DNA of 64,000 nucleotides from Candidatus Barnesiella excrementigallinarum (GCA_019114445.1 DXFL01000006.1:267903-331902); one strand, 5' to 3'. Positions 27,551 to 36,876 are shown, numbered from the stretch's first letter. Program-made: numbers and translations. Notes: a model not told the origin generated them from the sequence alone.

Positions 27551-27584
27551 CCCCGGTATAAGCCATTTATGCCGGGGAATTTTT
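27551..27584 (+). terminator. Intrinsic terminator of mtnN-luxS
   Basis: CCCCGGTATAA pairs with TTATGCCGGGG (11 pairs including one T-G), with a 5-base loop, followed by AATTTTT. Confidence 0.88.
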
Positions 27585-27720
27585 ATCTCTACATATTCAC
27601 ATTGGCTCTTTTTCCCATAAACTAAGTAGTCGGCAACTGGAAAAACCCTATAATTAGGTATTTAGAGAATTGTGAGAATACCGTTACTTTGAATCGTTAA
27701 ACCAAACAACGATTAAGACA

Positions 27721-28221
27721 ATGAAAAGAACCGGTATATTCTATGGCTCCTCAACCGGCATGACCGAAGGAGTAGCCCATGCAATCGCTCAAAAACTGGG
27801 AGTATCTTCTAACAATGTACACGAAGCCGCTCGACTATCCCAAGAATTGGTCAACGAATACGACATACTGATATTGGGCAGTTCGACGTGGGGCTGCGGC
27901 GAGTTGCAAGACGACTGGTACGACGCCGTGAAAGTATTGAAAAACATCGACCTGAGCCCCAAAAAAATTGCGCTTTTCGGTTGCGGCGACTCGGAATCGT
28001 ATCCCGATACCTTTTGCGACGCCATGGGGTTGCTATACGAAGAATTGAAGGGTACAGGATGCTGTTTTATCGGAAATCATGTAGACACAGATGACTACAA
28101 CTTCTCGTCGTCGGTATCGGTCATCGACGGTGAGTTCATAGGACTTCCTCTTGACGAAATAAACGAATCGGAGAAAACCGAAGTCCGTATCGAAAATTGG
28201 ATAAAAAATTTACCCATATAA
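27721..28221 (+). CDS. fldA: Flavodoxin
   Basis: 166-residue long-chain flavodoxin carrying FMN for low-potential electron transfer. The phosphate loop is FYGSSTGMTEG (residues 8-18), the first flavin loop is LGSSTWGCGELQDDWY with Trp, and the second is FGCGDSESYPDTFCDAMG. A near-match promoter element (TTACTTTG at 27684-27691) lies 30 bases upstream. It is followed after 18 bases by a DUF2023 gene, its usual neighbour in Bacteroides. Confidence 0.95.
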   Translation: MKRTGIFYGSSTGMTEGVAHAIAQKLGVSSNNVHEAARLSQELVNEYDILILGSSTWGCGELQDDWYDAVKVLKNIDLSPKKIALFGCGDSESYPDTFCDAMGLLYEELKGTGCCFIGNHVDTDDYNFSSSVSVIDGEFIGLPLDEINESEKTEVRIENWIKNLPI

Positions 28222-28239
28222 TCCCATAACGGCAAGCCC

Positions 28240-28587
28240 ATGATTACCTGTCAATCTTTTTCAGCCGAGTTGAAAGTATTTCTGAACCACATGTACGAAT
28301 ACAAAAAAGGAGTACGAAACATGGTTCTCTATACCACCAACAAGCGATACGAAGAGTTTGCCGTCAGTCGGCTGAACAAACAGAACATCGATTACTGCAT
28401 ACAACCCATCGGCTGCAACAAAATCAACCTCTTCTTCGGCCGTCGGGAATGTATCGAAGTGATTCAATCTTTGGCCTCACGCCCCTTGAACGAATTGACA
28501 CCCGAGGAAGATTTCATCTTGGGAGCCCTGTTAGGATACGATCTGTGCGGACAATGCCTGCGCTATTGCAAACGTAAAGCCAAATAA
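28240..28587 (+). CDS. DUF2023 family protein
   Basis: 115 residues, soluble. The core matches my memory of DUF2023: FLNHMYEYKKGVRNMVLYTT near the N-terminus, INLFFGRRECIEVI in the middle and LGALLGYDLCGQCLRYCKRK at the end, with a CxxC. Function unknown; its constant place after flavodoxin suggests a link to flavodoxin maturation, regulation or electron transfer (inference from context). A downstream start within the frame (Met12 or later) is possible. Confidence 0.85.
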   Translation: MITCQSFSAELKVFLNHMYEYKKGVRNMVLYTTNKRYEEFAVSRLNKQNIDYCIQPIGCNKINLFFGRRECIEVIQSLASRPLNELTPEEDFILGALLGYDLCGQCLRYCKRKAK

Positions 28588-28661
28588 ATAATTAAAATCT
28601 AAAAGAACTGATCTATATTGCAAGGAAAATCCAAGAGATTGGAGTTTGTTTTTAGTTAGCA

Positions 28662-28702
28662 AAAACCCACCGCGCCGCGAGGCACAGTGGGTTTTAATTT
28701 TT
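28662..28702. terminator. Bidirectional terminator between DUF2023 and the aminotransferase
   Basis: AAAACCCAC at 28662-28670 pairs with GTGGGTTTT at 28687-28695, with AATTTTT following on the plus strand. Serves the flavodoxin unit and probably also the convergent aminotransferase gene. Confidence 0.75.
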
Positions 28703-28720
28703 CCAATTCCAAACACGATT

Positions 28721-29914
28721 TTATTTCAACCGGGCAAGCACCTCTTTCATACGGCGCATGGCCTCGGTAATATTCTCTTCGGAGGTAGCATACGAAAGAC
28801 GCAAATAATTGGGTGCGCCGAAGGCATCGCCGGCTACGGTGGCCACGTGTCCCACTTCAAGGATATACATGGCCAAGTCGGACGAGGTCTTTATCTCCCG
28901 CTCCCCATCGGCTTTACCCAGATAATAGCCGATTTCGGGGAAGAGGTAAAAGGCTCCTTGCGGATTATTCACCTTCAATCCGGGAATCTCTTTGGCTAAA
29001 CCCACTACCAAATTGCGACGGCGCTCAAAGGCTTGACGCATAGTCTCCACACAACTTTGGTCACCGGCGAAAGCTGCTGCGGCAGCTTTCTGTGCGATAG
29101 ACGATGCCCCCGAAGTGTACTGTCCCTGCAACTTATTGCACGCTTTGGCTATCCACAGGGGAGCCGCAATAAATCCAATACGCCAACCGGTCATGGCATA
29201 CCCTTTGGAAACACCATTGATAATCACCACCCGGTCGCGAAGAGCGGGGAACTGAGCTATACTTTGATGTGCTCCCACATAATTAATATGTTCGTATATC
29301 TCGTCGGCAATTACGAATATTCCGGGGTGACGTTCCAACACCTCGGCCAACGCTTTAAGTTCATCTTGCGAATAGACACTGCCGGTAGGATTGGAGGGAG
29401 AACAGAGTATGAGCATTTTGGTCCGGGGCGTGATGGCTGCTTCGAGTTGAGCCGCAGTCATCTTGAAATCCTGCTCGATACCGGTCTCTACGATTACATT
29501 CGTACCCTCGGCCAATTTTACCATTTCCACATAGCTCACCCAATAAGGAGCCGGCAAAATGACCTCATCGCCGGGATTGATCAAAGCAAGAATCGTATTG
29601 CATATCGATTGCTTGGCACCGTTCGAAACGACAATCTGCTCAGGAGTAAAATCAAGCCCGTTTTCGTTTTTGAGTTTTGCACAGATAGCTTTTCGCAAAT
29701 CCATATAACCGGGCACAGGCGAATAAAACGAAAAGTTGTCGTCTATCGCTTTTTTTGCGGCCTCTTTAATATGTTGCGGCGTATTGAAATCGGGTTCACC
29801 CACACTCAGGTTGATCACATCGACTCCCTGCGCTTTCAGTTCATTACTTTTTTGCGACATCGCCAATGTTTGCGACGGCGCAAGAGCTGCCAAACGATCG
29901 GATACTTGATTCAT
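28721..29914 (-). CDS. Class I/II PLP-dependent aminotransferase (aspartate aminotransferase type)
   Basis: 397 residues, subgroup I-gamma aspartate aminotransferase-like. VINLSVGEPDFNTP near residue 35, SNPTGSVYSQDEL, DEIYEHINY and the PLP lysine in VSKGYAMTGWRIGF (about residue 238) are visible, together with the LRLSYATSEENI C-terminal arginine. It probably interconverts aspartate/2-oxoglutarate and oxaloacetate/glutamate; other amino acids cannot be excluded. Monocistronic with its own promoter. Confidence 0.94.
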   Translation of the reverse strand: MNQVSDRLAALAPSQTLAMSQKSNELKAQGVDVINLSVGEPDFNTPQHIKEAAKKAIDDNFSFYSPVPGYMDLRKAICAKLKNENGLDFTPEQIVVSNGAKQSICNTILALINPGDEVILPAPYWVSYVEMVKLAEGTNVIVETGIEQDFKMTAAQLEAAITPRTKMLILCSPSNPTGSVYSQDELKALAEVLERHPGIFVIADEIYEHINYVGAHQSIAQFPALRDRVVIINGVSKGYAMTGWRIGFIAAPLWIAKACNKLQGQYTSGASSIAQKAAAAAFAGDQSCVETMRQAFERRRNLVVGLAKEIPGLKVNNPQGAFYLFPEIGYYLGKADGEREIKTSSDLAMYILEVGHVATVAGDAFGAPNYLRLSYATSEENITEAMRRMKEVLARLK

Positions 29915-29945
29915 GAGAATAGCTTTTTAGGTTTTATATTTCCTG

Positions 29946-29953
29946 CAAAGATA
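29946..29953 (-). promoter_or_regulatory. Promoter -7 element of the aminotransferase gene
   Basis: Minus-strand TATCTTTG; predicted start near 29939, leader about 25 bases. Confidence 0.6.
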
Positions 29954-30054
29954 GGAAAACCAAATCAATTCGCCAACAATTCGGCACATTCTCCCACAAA
30001 TTTCTGTTTATAAACTTTTTTCAAGAGCAAAAAGCAATGTTGAGATGGCATTTT

Positions 30055-30109
30055 CAATAAAAAAACTCTTTTTGCCCGGAGTACATACTTCCCAAGCAAA
30101 AAGAGTTTT
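30055..30109 (-). terminator. Terminator downstream of the 177-aa membrane protein gene
   Basis: Perfect 14-base stem, AAAACTCTTTTTGC at 30062-30075 with its complement at 30096-30109, 20-base loop. On the minus strand it runs into TTTTATTG. Confidence 0.7.
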
Positions 30110-30211
30110 CAAAAGAACACAACTAATTATCTATATCGTTTTATCTATCGTCCCCTTTTTTTAGGATCGGATATGAGACCGACCATCATACTTGACCCAT
30201 AGCGTAAACCA

Positions 30212-30745
30212 TTATGCCGCAAGAGTCGCAGCGGCAATCTTCTTCACCTCTTCGCCTTCGAAACATACGGGGTTCATTACCGGCTCGTAATCAAACGGAA
30301 TAAACTCCGAAACTTGTGCCGTGGCAAATGTATGGTCGGCATCGATAAAGAGGGTAAGTTTGGCTCCGGCCTTATGACCTACGGCACGATGCAACGAAGA
30401 AACCGATTGGAAATTACCGCTCTCGACAATTTGTTTCAAACGAGAAACTTCGGCACTTTCGAAAAGGAGTTCGTGTTTTTTCAACACTTTTCCGTTTGTC
30501 TTGCACACGGCGATTTTATTCCCCATCGCTATTTTTATCAATCCATAAATAATAAAGCAAACCCCTACGACAATCAAAAAGAGTTTTAACGACGATTGCG
30601 GATCCGTAAGAATTGACGAACCGGCAAACGCCAAGATGGCAATCAACACCGAAAATACTCCGTTCATGGAGATTTTCTTTTTCATTTCTACATAGGGATT
30701 TTCCACAAATTTCGATGCGACGGTATTTTTTTCTATATTTTCCAT
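30212..30745 (-). CDS. Small membrane protein of unknown function, 177 aa
   Basis: A polar N-terminus is followed by two hydrophobic helices (about residues 30-48 and 53-72), then a cytosolic domain of about 100 residues with AVGHKAGAKLTLFIDADHTFATAQVSEFIP. The topology is a helical hairpin with a soluble C-terminal domain. I recognise no family. It is flanked by its own terminator and a hairpin-rich spacer; transcription appears to be independent of the neighbours. Confidence 0.75.
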   Translation of the reverse strand: MENIEKNTVASKFVENPYVEMKKKISMNGVFSVLIAILAFAGSSILTDPQSSLKLFLIVVGVCFIIYGLIKIAMGNKIAVCKTNGKVLKKHELLFESAEVSRLKQIVESGNFQSVSSLHRAVGHKAGAKLTLFIDADHTFATAQVSEFIPFDYEPVMNPVCFEGEEVKKIAAATLAA

Positions 30746-30910
30746 TTTAATAAGCTGATGTTTATTTATAAATTTGTATTAAAGTTGCAGCCGCCAAACG
30801 CTCCTGCCGGCAAGGCAAGAGCCCGTATGCCGCATAACCGCATACGACAAACGCTCCCGAAAGTAACGGCCAACTTCCGGTAAAAAACAGGGCAAGCCCT
30901 TCTACATCAG

Positions 30911-31315
30911 CTAAATGAGAATTTTACAGAACGTGTAAAGATAATGCCCGTCGTAGCATAACCGGGATTTATAATTACCGTAGCAATTTTTGATTTCCTT
31001 TTCGTGCAGCGAAGCTAACTGGCAATAGAATTGTTGCTCACTGGTAAAATCGGAATGAGTCCATATCCTCGCCACCATAGGCGAAGCCGGAACCCTCGAC
31101 TGGGTCACAGCGGCAATCCGTTCGGCCGGAACAAGGGCCACGAAATTCTGTATAGGTGCCGACTGCGCATCTCCGTCGATGAGCGAATAGGGATATTGCG
31201 GATTTTCAACCTTCACATACTCTTTCTCCACATCGACCGAGCAAAGTGCCGCAGACGATAGCCCAAAGACAAGAGCCAGTGTAAAAACGAGTATGTTTCT
31301 GATAAAACCTTTCAT
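30911..31315 (-). CDS. Unknown exported protein, 134 aa
   Basis: A signal peptide with MKGFIRN, a hydrophobic stretch and AALCS near residue 26 may direct export; SAALCS could also be read as a weak lipobox. The mature part is small, with three further Cys (CQL, CYG, CYDG) and several Tyr. No family recognised. The next gene upstream on the other strand is the siderophore receptor; there is no sign that the two are functionally linked. Confidence 0.6.
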   Translation of the reverse strand: MKGFIRNILVFTLALVFGLSSAALCSVDVEKEYVKVENPQYPYSLIDGDAQSAPIQNFVALVPAERIAAVTQSRVPASPMVARIWTHSDFTSEQQFYCQLASLHEKEIKNCYGNYKSRLCYDGHYLYTFCKILI

Positions 31316-31548
31316 GCCGCAAACATACTAAAAATTTGGAAGTCTACGAATTTATTTCTTTAAATTATATGTATAACCCTCAAATGTAGTTTATAGTTTA
31401 TCAATTTCGATTTATAACTTCATTTAACTTATCGAAAAACCAATTTATTTCATAACAATATATCACAAACATCATTATTTTTCTTGAAAAAAGAAAAATC
31501 TAACCATGAATAGGGAGTAAAAAAACTTTCAAATACCTACAAAATGCG

Positions 31549-31580
31549 ATTGTGCCGCCTTTGGGGGTACGGTAATTTTG
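31549..31580 (+). promoter_or_regulatory. Promoter (-33 and -7) of the xusABC-like locus
   Basis: ATTG at 31549-31552 and TAATTTTG at 31573-31580 are separated by 20 bases. The expected start near 31587 lies downstream of the ATG at 31544, so that ATG cannot be used. No Fur-like box was recognised in the AT-rich spacer 31316-31543. Confidence 0.68.
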
Positions 31581-31612
31581 CAGCGAATTCAAAACCACAA
31601 AACAACTCGAAC

Positions 31613-34036
31613 GTGAAAACTTTGATTTCGCTCTTTTTATATTGTATAATTTTAATTATTTCATTCCCGGCACAAGGTCAACATCACCATCACAGACGGG
31701 GTGGCGGAGGCGAAATATCGGGACAAATCGTCTCGACGGAAAAAGGGGAAAAAGCGGTAGACTTCGCCACTGTTTACTTGAAAGGTACCACTTTTGGCGG
31801 AACCACCAACAACGAAGGCTACTATCGCATAAAAGCACCCTGCGGCAACTACACGTTGGTCGTTTCGGCCCTCGGGTACAAAACGGTCGAGAAACCGGTT
31901 TCCCTGAAAAAACGGGAGCCGGTGACAATCAACATCACACTCACCCCGGAGGAACAGATATTAAACGAAGTAACGGTATTTTCAACCGGCGTGAACCGAG
32001 TACAACGCTCGGCTTATAATGCCGTAGCCGTAGACACCAAAGAGTTAGCCAATACGACCAAAAACCTAAGCGATGCCCTTGCCAAAGCACCCGGTATGAA
32101 GTTGCGTGAATCGGGAGGCGTAGGCTCCGATATGCAGGTAATGCTCGACGGGTTCAGCGGCAAACACGTGAAAATATTTATCGACGGCGTGCCGCAAGAA
32201 GGGGTAGGCAGTTCATTCGGGCTGAACAACATTCCCGTGAACTTTGCCGACCGTATCGAAATCTACAAAGGGGTGGTTCCCGTAGGATTCGGCACCGACG
32301 CTATCGGCGGGGTCATCAACATCGTCACCAACCAAAAGCGCAGGCGGTGGTTCTTGGATGCCGCCTACTCCTACGGTTCATTCAACACACACAAATCGCA
32401 CGTCAATTTCGGGCAGACGTTCAAAAACGGATTCACCTACGAAATCAACGCTTTTCAAAATTACTCGGACAACACGTACCATATCGATGCCGACCACGTG
32501 GAACAGTGGAAGGAGGACGGTTCGTCGGTCATTACCGACGAGGTATTTCGGGTAAAACGATTCAACGATACCTTTCACAACGAGGCTCTCGTCGTAAAAG
32601 CAGGATTCGTGGACAAGCCGTGGGCCGACCGGCTGATGATAGGGGTAACCGGCTCGAATATGTATAAAGAGATACAAACCGGTGTACGCCAACATACCGT
32701 ATTCGGGGAGAAACACCGCCGGGGACAGTCGCTCATGCCCTCGATCGAATACAGCAAACGCGACCTTTTTGTCAAAGGATTGAAAGTATCGCTCACCGCC
32801 AACTACAACCGAAACGTCACCACTAACATCGACACAGCCGATTACCGGTACAACTGGTTCGGCGAGCGCAAACTGCAAACCAACGGCCGAGGCGAACAGA
32901 GCGAACAATATGCCCGCTCCTACAACAACAATTGGAATGCCACGGCTACTGTCGTTTATCGACTTTCGCAAGCCCACACCTTCACGCTGAACAATGTATG
33001 GAACGCTTTCCACCGAACCAATTCATCGCTGCTCACCGGTACCGAAATTGAGAATGAATTTGCCAAAGATACCCGTAAAAACATTGCCGGGCTCTCGTAC
33101 CGGCTCATGCCCTCGGAGCGTTGGAACCTCTCTCTCTTCGGGAAATATTACCACCAATATGTGTCGGGGCCTATGGCTACCGACGATAAAGGTACCGAAT
33201 TTGTGATGGTTAATCGCACCGTCAACTCGGCTGGTTACGGAGCCGCCGGAACTTGCTTCCTGCTGCCCGAACTGCAAGCCAAACTCTCCTACGAAAAGGC
33301 TTATCGCTTGCCCTCGATCGAAGAGATGTTCGGCGATGAAGACTTGGAAAGCGGCGAAGTGAATATCCGCCCCGAAAAGAGCGACAACTACAATCTCAAC
33401 CTCAGCTACTCGAAAACCGCCGGCAAACACTCGATCTATGCCGAGGGAGGGCTCCTCTACCGACACACCAAAGATTATATCCAACGCAATATTCAGGACC
33501 TGAGCGGCGGCAAAGAGAATGCCACCTACACCAACTACGGGAAGGTGGTGACCAAAGGATACAACCTGTCACTACGCTACCGCTTCGACCGCTGGTTCGA
33601 CATAGGCGGGAACTTCACACAGATGGACGTGCGCGACATGGAAAAATACCAAATAGGCAGTACAGGGAACTCTACCCCCAACCTCACCTACAAAGCCCGC
33701 ATGGCCAATATCCCCTATATGTTTGCCGACAGCGACATCAATTTCTACTGGCATGACTTCGGCCGAAAAGGCAACCTACTCACCCTAACTTACGACAACC
33801 GCTATCTGCACAGTTTCTGCTATAACTCCGAAGTCATCGGGACAAACAGCAATGCCTATATGATACCCGACCAGTTTTCGCACAACCTCGCCATCGGGCT
33901 AAGTCTGAAAAACGGTCGATACAACCTCTCGTTCGAATGCCAAAACCTCACCGACGAGAAGCTCTACGACAATTTCAGCCTACAAAAAGCCGGTAGGGCT
34001 TTCTACGGGAAAATACGGGTCCATTTCGGAGACTGA
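31613..34036 (+). CDS. xusA: TonB-dependent siderophore receptor, XusA-like
   Basis: 807 residues from a GTG at 31613, chosen because the promoter lies inside the longer frame and because the signal peptide (MKTLISLFLY...FPAQGQ) begins here. Mature N-terminus is HHHHRRGGGG, then a carboxypeptidase-like regulatory domain (about 34-110), the plug with GFGTDAIGGVINIVTN (about 225-240) and a 22-strand-type barrel ending FYGKIRVHFGD. It is followed by a DUF4374 lipoprotein and a PepSY protein, the order of B. thetaiotaomicron xusABC, which imports enterobactin- and salmochelin-bound iron. Ligand assignment here is by synteny. Confidence 0.85.
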   Translation: MKTLISLFLYCIILIISFPAQGQHHHHRRGGGGEISGQIVSTEKGEKAVDFATVYLKGTTFGGTTNNEGYYRIKAPCGNYTLVVSALGYKTVEKPVSLKKREPVTINITLTPEEQILNEVTVFSTGVNRVQRSAYNAVAVDTKELANTTKNLSDALAKAPGMKLRESGGVGSDMQVMLDGFSGKHVKIFIDGVPQEGVGSSFGLNNIPVNFADRIEIYKGVVPVGFGTDAIGGVINIVTNQKRRRWFLDAAYSYGSFNTHKSHVNFGQTFKNGFTYEINAFQNYSDNTYHIDADHVEQWKEDGSSVITDEVFRVKRFNDTFHNEALVVKAGFVDKPWADRLMIGVTGSNMYKEIQTGVRQHTVFGEKHRRGQSLMPSIEYSKRDLFVKGLKVSLTANYNRNVTTNIDTADYRYNWFGERKLQTNGRGEQSEQYARSYNNNWNATATVVYRLSQAHTFTLNNVWNAFHRTNSSLLTGTEIENEFAKDTRKNIAGLSYRLMPSERWNLSLFGKYYHQYVSGPMATDDKGTEFVMVNRTVNSAGYGAAGTCFLLPELQAKLSYEKAYRLPSIEEMFGDEDLESGEVNIRPEKSDNYNLNLSYSKTAGKHSIYAEGGLLYRHTKDYIQRNIQDLSGGKENATYTNYGKVVTKGYNLSLRYRFDRWFDIGGNFTQMDVRDMEKYQIGSTGNSTPNLTYKARMANIPYMFADSDINFYWHDFGRKGNLLTLTYDNRYLHSFCYNSEVIGTNSNAYMIPDQFSHNLAIGLSLKNGRYNLSFECQNLTDEKLYDNFSLQKAGRAFYGKIRVHFGD

Positions 34037-34081
34037 TTTATCGACAGCATTAAACGTTATCACTTCATAAAAATAAAAGCA

Positions 34082-35557
34082 ATGAAAAAATTTTCCTCTC
34101 TTACCGGTTTCTCAGCTATGCTTATGACCGGTTTGTTATTCGTATCGTGTGAAAAAGACGGCCCCGCCGTACCCTCGGACGTAGCCGGCATGACCGAAGT
34201 ATCGAAAGGCAACTACGTAATCGCCGCCTCGGTAGGAACCGGCGACAATGCCACCAACGTACTGCTCACTGCCGACCGGCTGGACGACCCCAACTATAAA
34301 GTAACCCCAACGGTACAGGGGACCCAAAACGACGGAGCCACCTACTGGCTTTTCTACGGCCAGAAATCGCTTTTTGCCCTCAACTACAATCAGGGCGAAG
34401 CCGGGCAAACGGCGTCGTACAGCATGAATCCGAATTTCGAAATGGTAAAAAACTCGAACACCTACAAGTTGAGCCGTTTCACGACCTACGGCTTTTACAA
34501 CGACTATATTATGACCACCTCGTCGGGCAACGGAACGATTGACGGACAAAACTATACCTACACCAACACCCAAGGCGAAACACTCACCGAGACCTACTAC
34601 CCCAAACATTTCTTGCCGGCCTACATCGACGCTAAAAACGAAACGGCCAAAGACGGAGCCGGTGCCACCAATGCAAAACTGCGGTCGGAAAATCTGCTCG
34701 GCAACGGTGAGTTCGTGACCTTAGCCGGCCTCGAACAGGTAAACAATTACCTCTATTCGGCGGCCGTTCCTATGGGATTGAGCCAATGGGGATATATACA
34801 AACCGTAAACGGGAAAGAACACGGTTATGTGCGCGAAGGATACGAGGATTTGGTTAAAACCGAATCGGGCGGCTCGGGCAGCAGCTCGTACAATGCCAAC
34901 GAATTGCAATGGACACAATATCCCGACGAGTGCTGGGTAGCCATCTTCAAAGACGAAACCCTTCAAGAGCACAAAGTCATCAAAAGCGACAAAATCAGTT
35001 ATGCCTGCGGCCGTAACCGCTCGCAATACTACCAAATGTTGTGGAAAGCCGACGACGGTTACATCTATGTACTCTCGCCAAGCTATGCCAAAACCATGAA
35101 GGACACCCGTCAACAAACCACCTTGCCTGCCGGAGTGGTACGTATCGATACTAACTCGGCGTGGGACAACATCGATTTCGACCCCAACTACTACAAGGCC
35201 TTGAAAAATCCTGATGGTACGGCAGCTGCCTTCCTGCGCAGTTGGTACATATCGGGCAACTATATCATGCTGCTCGCCTATGACGAAAAAGGATTCAGCG
35301 GCACAGCCAACCGCCTCGTCATTTTCGATACACAAGGCGACGGCACCCTGAAAGAAATCACAGGGCTGCCCTCGAACGTAAGCGGATTCAGCAACACACC
35401 TTACATCAGCGACGAAGGTAATGCCTATGTAGTGGTAAGCACCGAAAGCGGATATCCTACCGTATATAAGATAAATCCGGCAACAGCCACAGCAACCAAA
35501 GGACTTACTATCGTAGCCACTAGTGTGAGCGGCATAGGCCGATTGGAAACAAATTAG
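34082..35557 (+). CDS. xusB: DUF4374 lipoprotein, XusB-like siderophore-binding protein
   Basis: 491 residues with lipobox LFVSC at Cys23 followed by EKDG, an acidic context compatible with surface export in Bacteroidota. The body has WD/propeller-like repeats (for example [27 protein letters not shown] and [22 protein letters not shown]). DUF4374 proteins encoded next to such receptors include XusB, a surface lipoprotein that captures ferric enterobactin. It is 45 bases after the receptor gene and followed by a terminator-like hairpin. Confidence 0.83.
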   Translation: MKKFSSLTGFSAMLMTGLLFVSCEKDGPAVPSDVAGMTEVSKGNYVIAASVGTGDNATNVLLTADRLDDPNYKVTPTVQGTQNDGATYWLFYGQKSLFALNYNQGEAGQTASYSMNPNFEMVKNSNTYKLSRFTTYGFYNDYIMTTSSGNGTIDGQNYTYTNTQGETLTETYYPKHFLPAYIDAKNETAKDGAGATNAKLRSENLLGNGEFVTLAGLEQVNNYLYSAAVPMGLSQWGYIQTVNGKEHGYVREGYEDLVKTESGGSGSSSYNANELQWTQYPDECWVAIFKDETLQEHKVIKSDKISYACGRNRSQYYQMLWKADDGYIYVLSPSYAKTMKDTRQQTTLPAGVVRIDTNSAWDNIDFDPNYYKALKNPDGTAAAFLRSWYISGNYIMLLAYDEKGFSGTANRLVIFDTQGDGTLKEITGLPSNVSGFSNTPYISDEGNAYVVVSTESGYPTVYKINPATATATKGLTIVATSVSGIGRLETN

Positions 35558-35590
35558 CTCCATCAGGGGATACTCAAAACAAAAAAAGGC

Positions 35591-35623
35591 CCGGCGGTAA
35601 ACATATTCCCGCCGGTTCTTTTT
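35591..35623 (+). terminator. Intrinsic terminator between xusB and xusC
   Basis: CCGGCGG at 35591-35597 pairs with CCGCCGG at 35609-35615, 11-base loop, followed by TTCTTTTT. It ends only 26 bases before the xusC start, so it probably reduces rather than blocks xusC transcription, unless an unseen promoter exists. Confidence 0.75.
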
Positions 35624-35633
35624 ATAATACATG

Positions 35634-35639
35634 AAAGGA
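35634..35639 (+). promoter_or_regulatory. Strong ribosome binding site deciding the xusC start
   Basis: AAGGAG lies 9 bases before the ATG at 35649. Shine-Dalgarno sequences this strong are uncommon in this phylum; it shows that the in-frame ATG at 35631 is probably not used. Confidence 0.6.
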
Positions 35640-35648
35640 GAATATCTA

Positions 35649-36809
35649 ATGAAAAAAATATTTCGCAACATACACCTGTGGTTGTCGGTTCCCTTTGGAT
35701 TGATTATCACGCTAACCTGTTTTTCGGGAGCTATGCTGGTATTCGAAGACGAAATTACACAACACGCAAACCGGGAGCTCTACTATGTAGAAAAAGTAGG
35801 TAAAAAAACTATTCCCATGCAAGAGTTGGCCGATAGCATATCAACCCGGTTAACCGATGGAATAACCATAACCGGTATCACCGTTTACCCCAACCCGCAA
35901 CGGACCTATCAAGTGAACTTATCCAAACCCCGTCGCGCTGCGATATACGTCGACCCCTACACTGGCGAAGTCAAAGGTCAATCCCAGCGTTTGCCTTTCT
36001 TCCGAACCATGTTTTCACTACACCGATGGCTACTGGACAATCGTCCAACGGGAGACGGGATCTTTTGGGGTAAGATTATTGTAGGAACAAGCACACTGAT
36101 GTTTGTATTTGTACTGCTTTCGGGTGTTGTCATTTGGTGGCCTCACAATCGAAAAGGATTAAAAAAACGATTGAAAATATCGATGCATAAAGGGCTGTCC
36201 CGCTTTTGGTACGACCTGCACGTTGCAGGCGGAATATATGCCTTGATCGTAATATTGGCAATGGCACTAACAGGGCTCACCTGGTCGTTCGAATGGTATC
36301 GCAATGCCTTTTATTCGGCTTTCGGTGTGGAAATGAAAGCAAATCCAAGAGATAAAAACATCTCTTCCGAAGAGAAAACCCGAACAGAAAAGGGAAAAGA
36401 CAAGCTCCCAATGCAACAACGAACTCATGGGAAAGAATCGGACTTTCTCTATTGGCAACCGATATATGACCGACTGGCAAAAGAGAACCCCGATAACCGA
36501 CAAATAACCATATCAAACGGAGAAGCCCAAGTATCGAACAACCGATTGGGAAATATCCGGGGGACCGACCACTACTCTTTTGACCCTCAATCGGGCGAAA
36601 TCACCGGAGTTTCCCGTTATAAAAATGCCGAAAAAGCCGGGAAGATACGGGGTTGGATCTACTCCGTACATGTAGGCAGTTGGGGGGGCACAACAACCCG
36701 GATACTTTGGTTCTTAATTTCATTATTAGGCGCAAGCCTCCCTCTTACAGGTTACTATCTATGGATAAAACGGCTCTACCGAAAGAAAGAAAAACGAATC
36801 GTCCACTAA
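35649..36809 (+). CDS. xusC: PepSY-associated inner-membrane protein, XusC-like
   Basis: 386 residues from 35649 (MKKIFRNIHLWLSVPFGLI). Membrane helices are near residues 15-37, 137-160, 190-215 and 335-360. The layout of PepSY-TM proteins such as FoxB is visible: helix, periplasmic PepSY domain with YQVNLSKPRRAAIYVDPYTGEV, DNRPTGDGIFWGKIIVG, then HxxG-type signatures FRTMFSLHRWLL, WYDLHVAGGIYALI, and SVHVGSWGGTTTRILW. His residues in these helices may bind heme or help ferric-siderophore reduction. Completes the receptor/lipoprotein/PepSY set. Confidence 0.85.
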   Translation: MKKIFRNIHLWLSVPFGLIITLTCFSGAMLVFEDEITQHANRELYYVEKVGKKTIPMQELADSISTRLTDGITITGITVYPNPQRTYQVNLSKPRRAAIYVDPYTGEVKGQSQRLPFFRTMFSLHRWLLDNRPTGDGIFWGKIIVGTSTLMFVFVLLSGVVIWWPHNRKGLKKRLKISMHKGLSRFWYDLHVAGGIYALIVILAMALTGLTWSFEWYRNAFYSAFGVEMKANPRDKNISSEEKTRTEKGKDKLPMQQRTHGKESDFLYWQPIYDRLAKENPDNRQITISNGEAQVSNNRLGNIRGTDHYSFDPQSGEITGVSRYKNAEKAGKIRGWIYSVHVGSWGGTTTRILWFLISLLGASLPLTGYYLWIKRLYRKKEKRIVH

Positions 36810-36818
36810 CAAAAGACA

Positions 36819-36866
36819 GCGGGGAAGAACGAAAGGCAATCGCTCTTCCCCGCCGCTTGTTTTATC
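36819..36866. terminator. Bidirectional terminator between xusC and the ABC exporter
   Basis: GCGGGGAAGA at 36819-36828 pairs with TCTTCCCCGC at 36844-36853, with T-rich sequence on the plus side. Confidence 0.72.
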
Positions 36867-36876
36867 AGGATTCCAA

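Noticed and set aside
31544..31612. ATG at 31544 as start of the siderophore receptor
   Set aside because: The promoter lies within this stretch and the signal peptide begins at the GTG at 31613.
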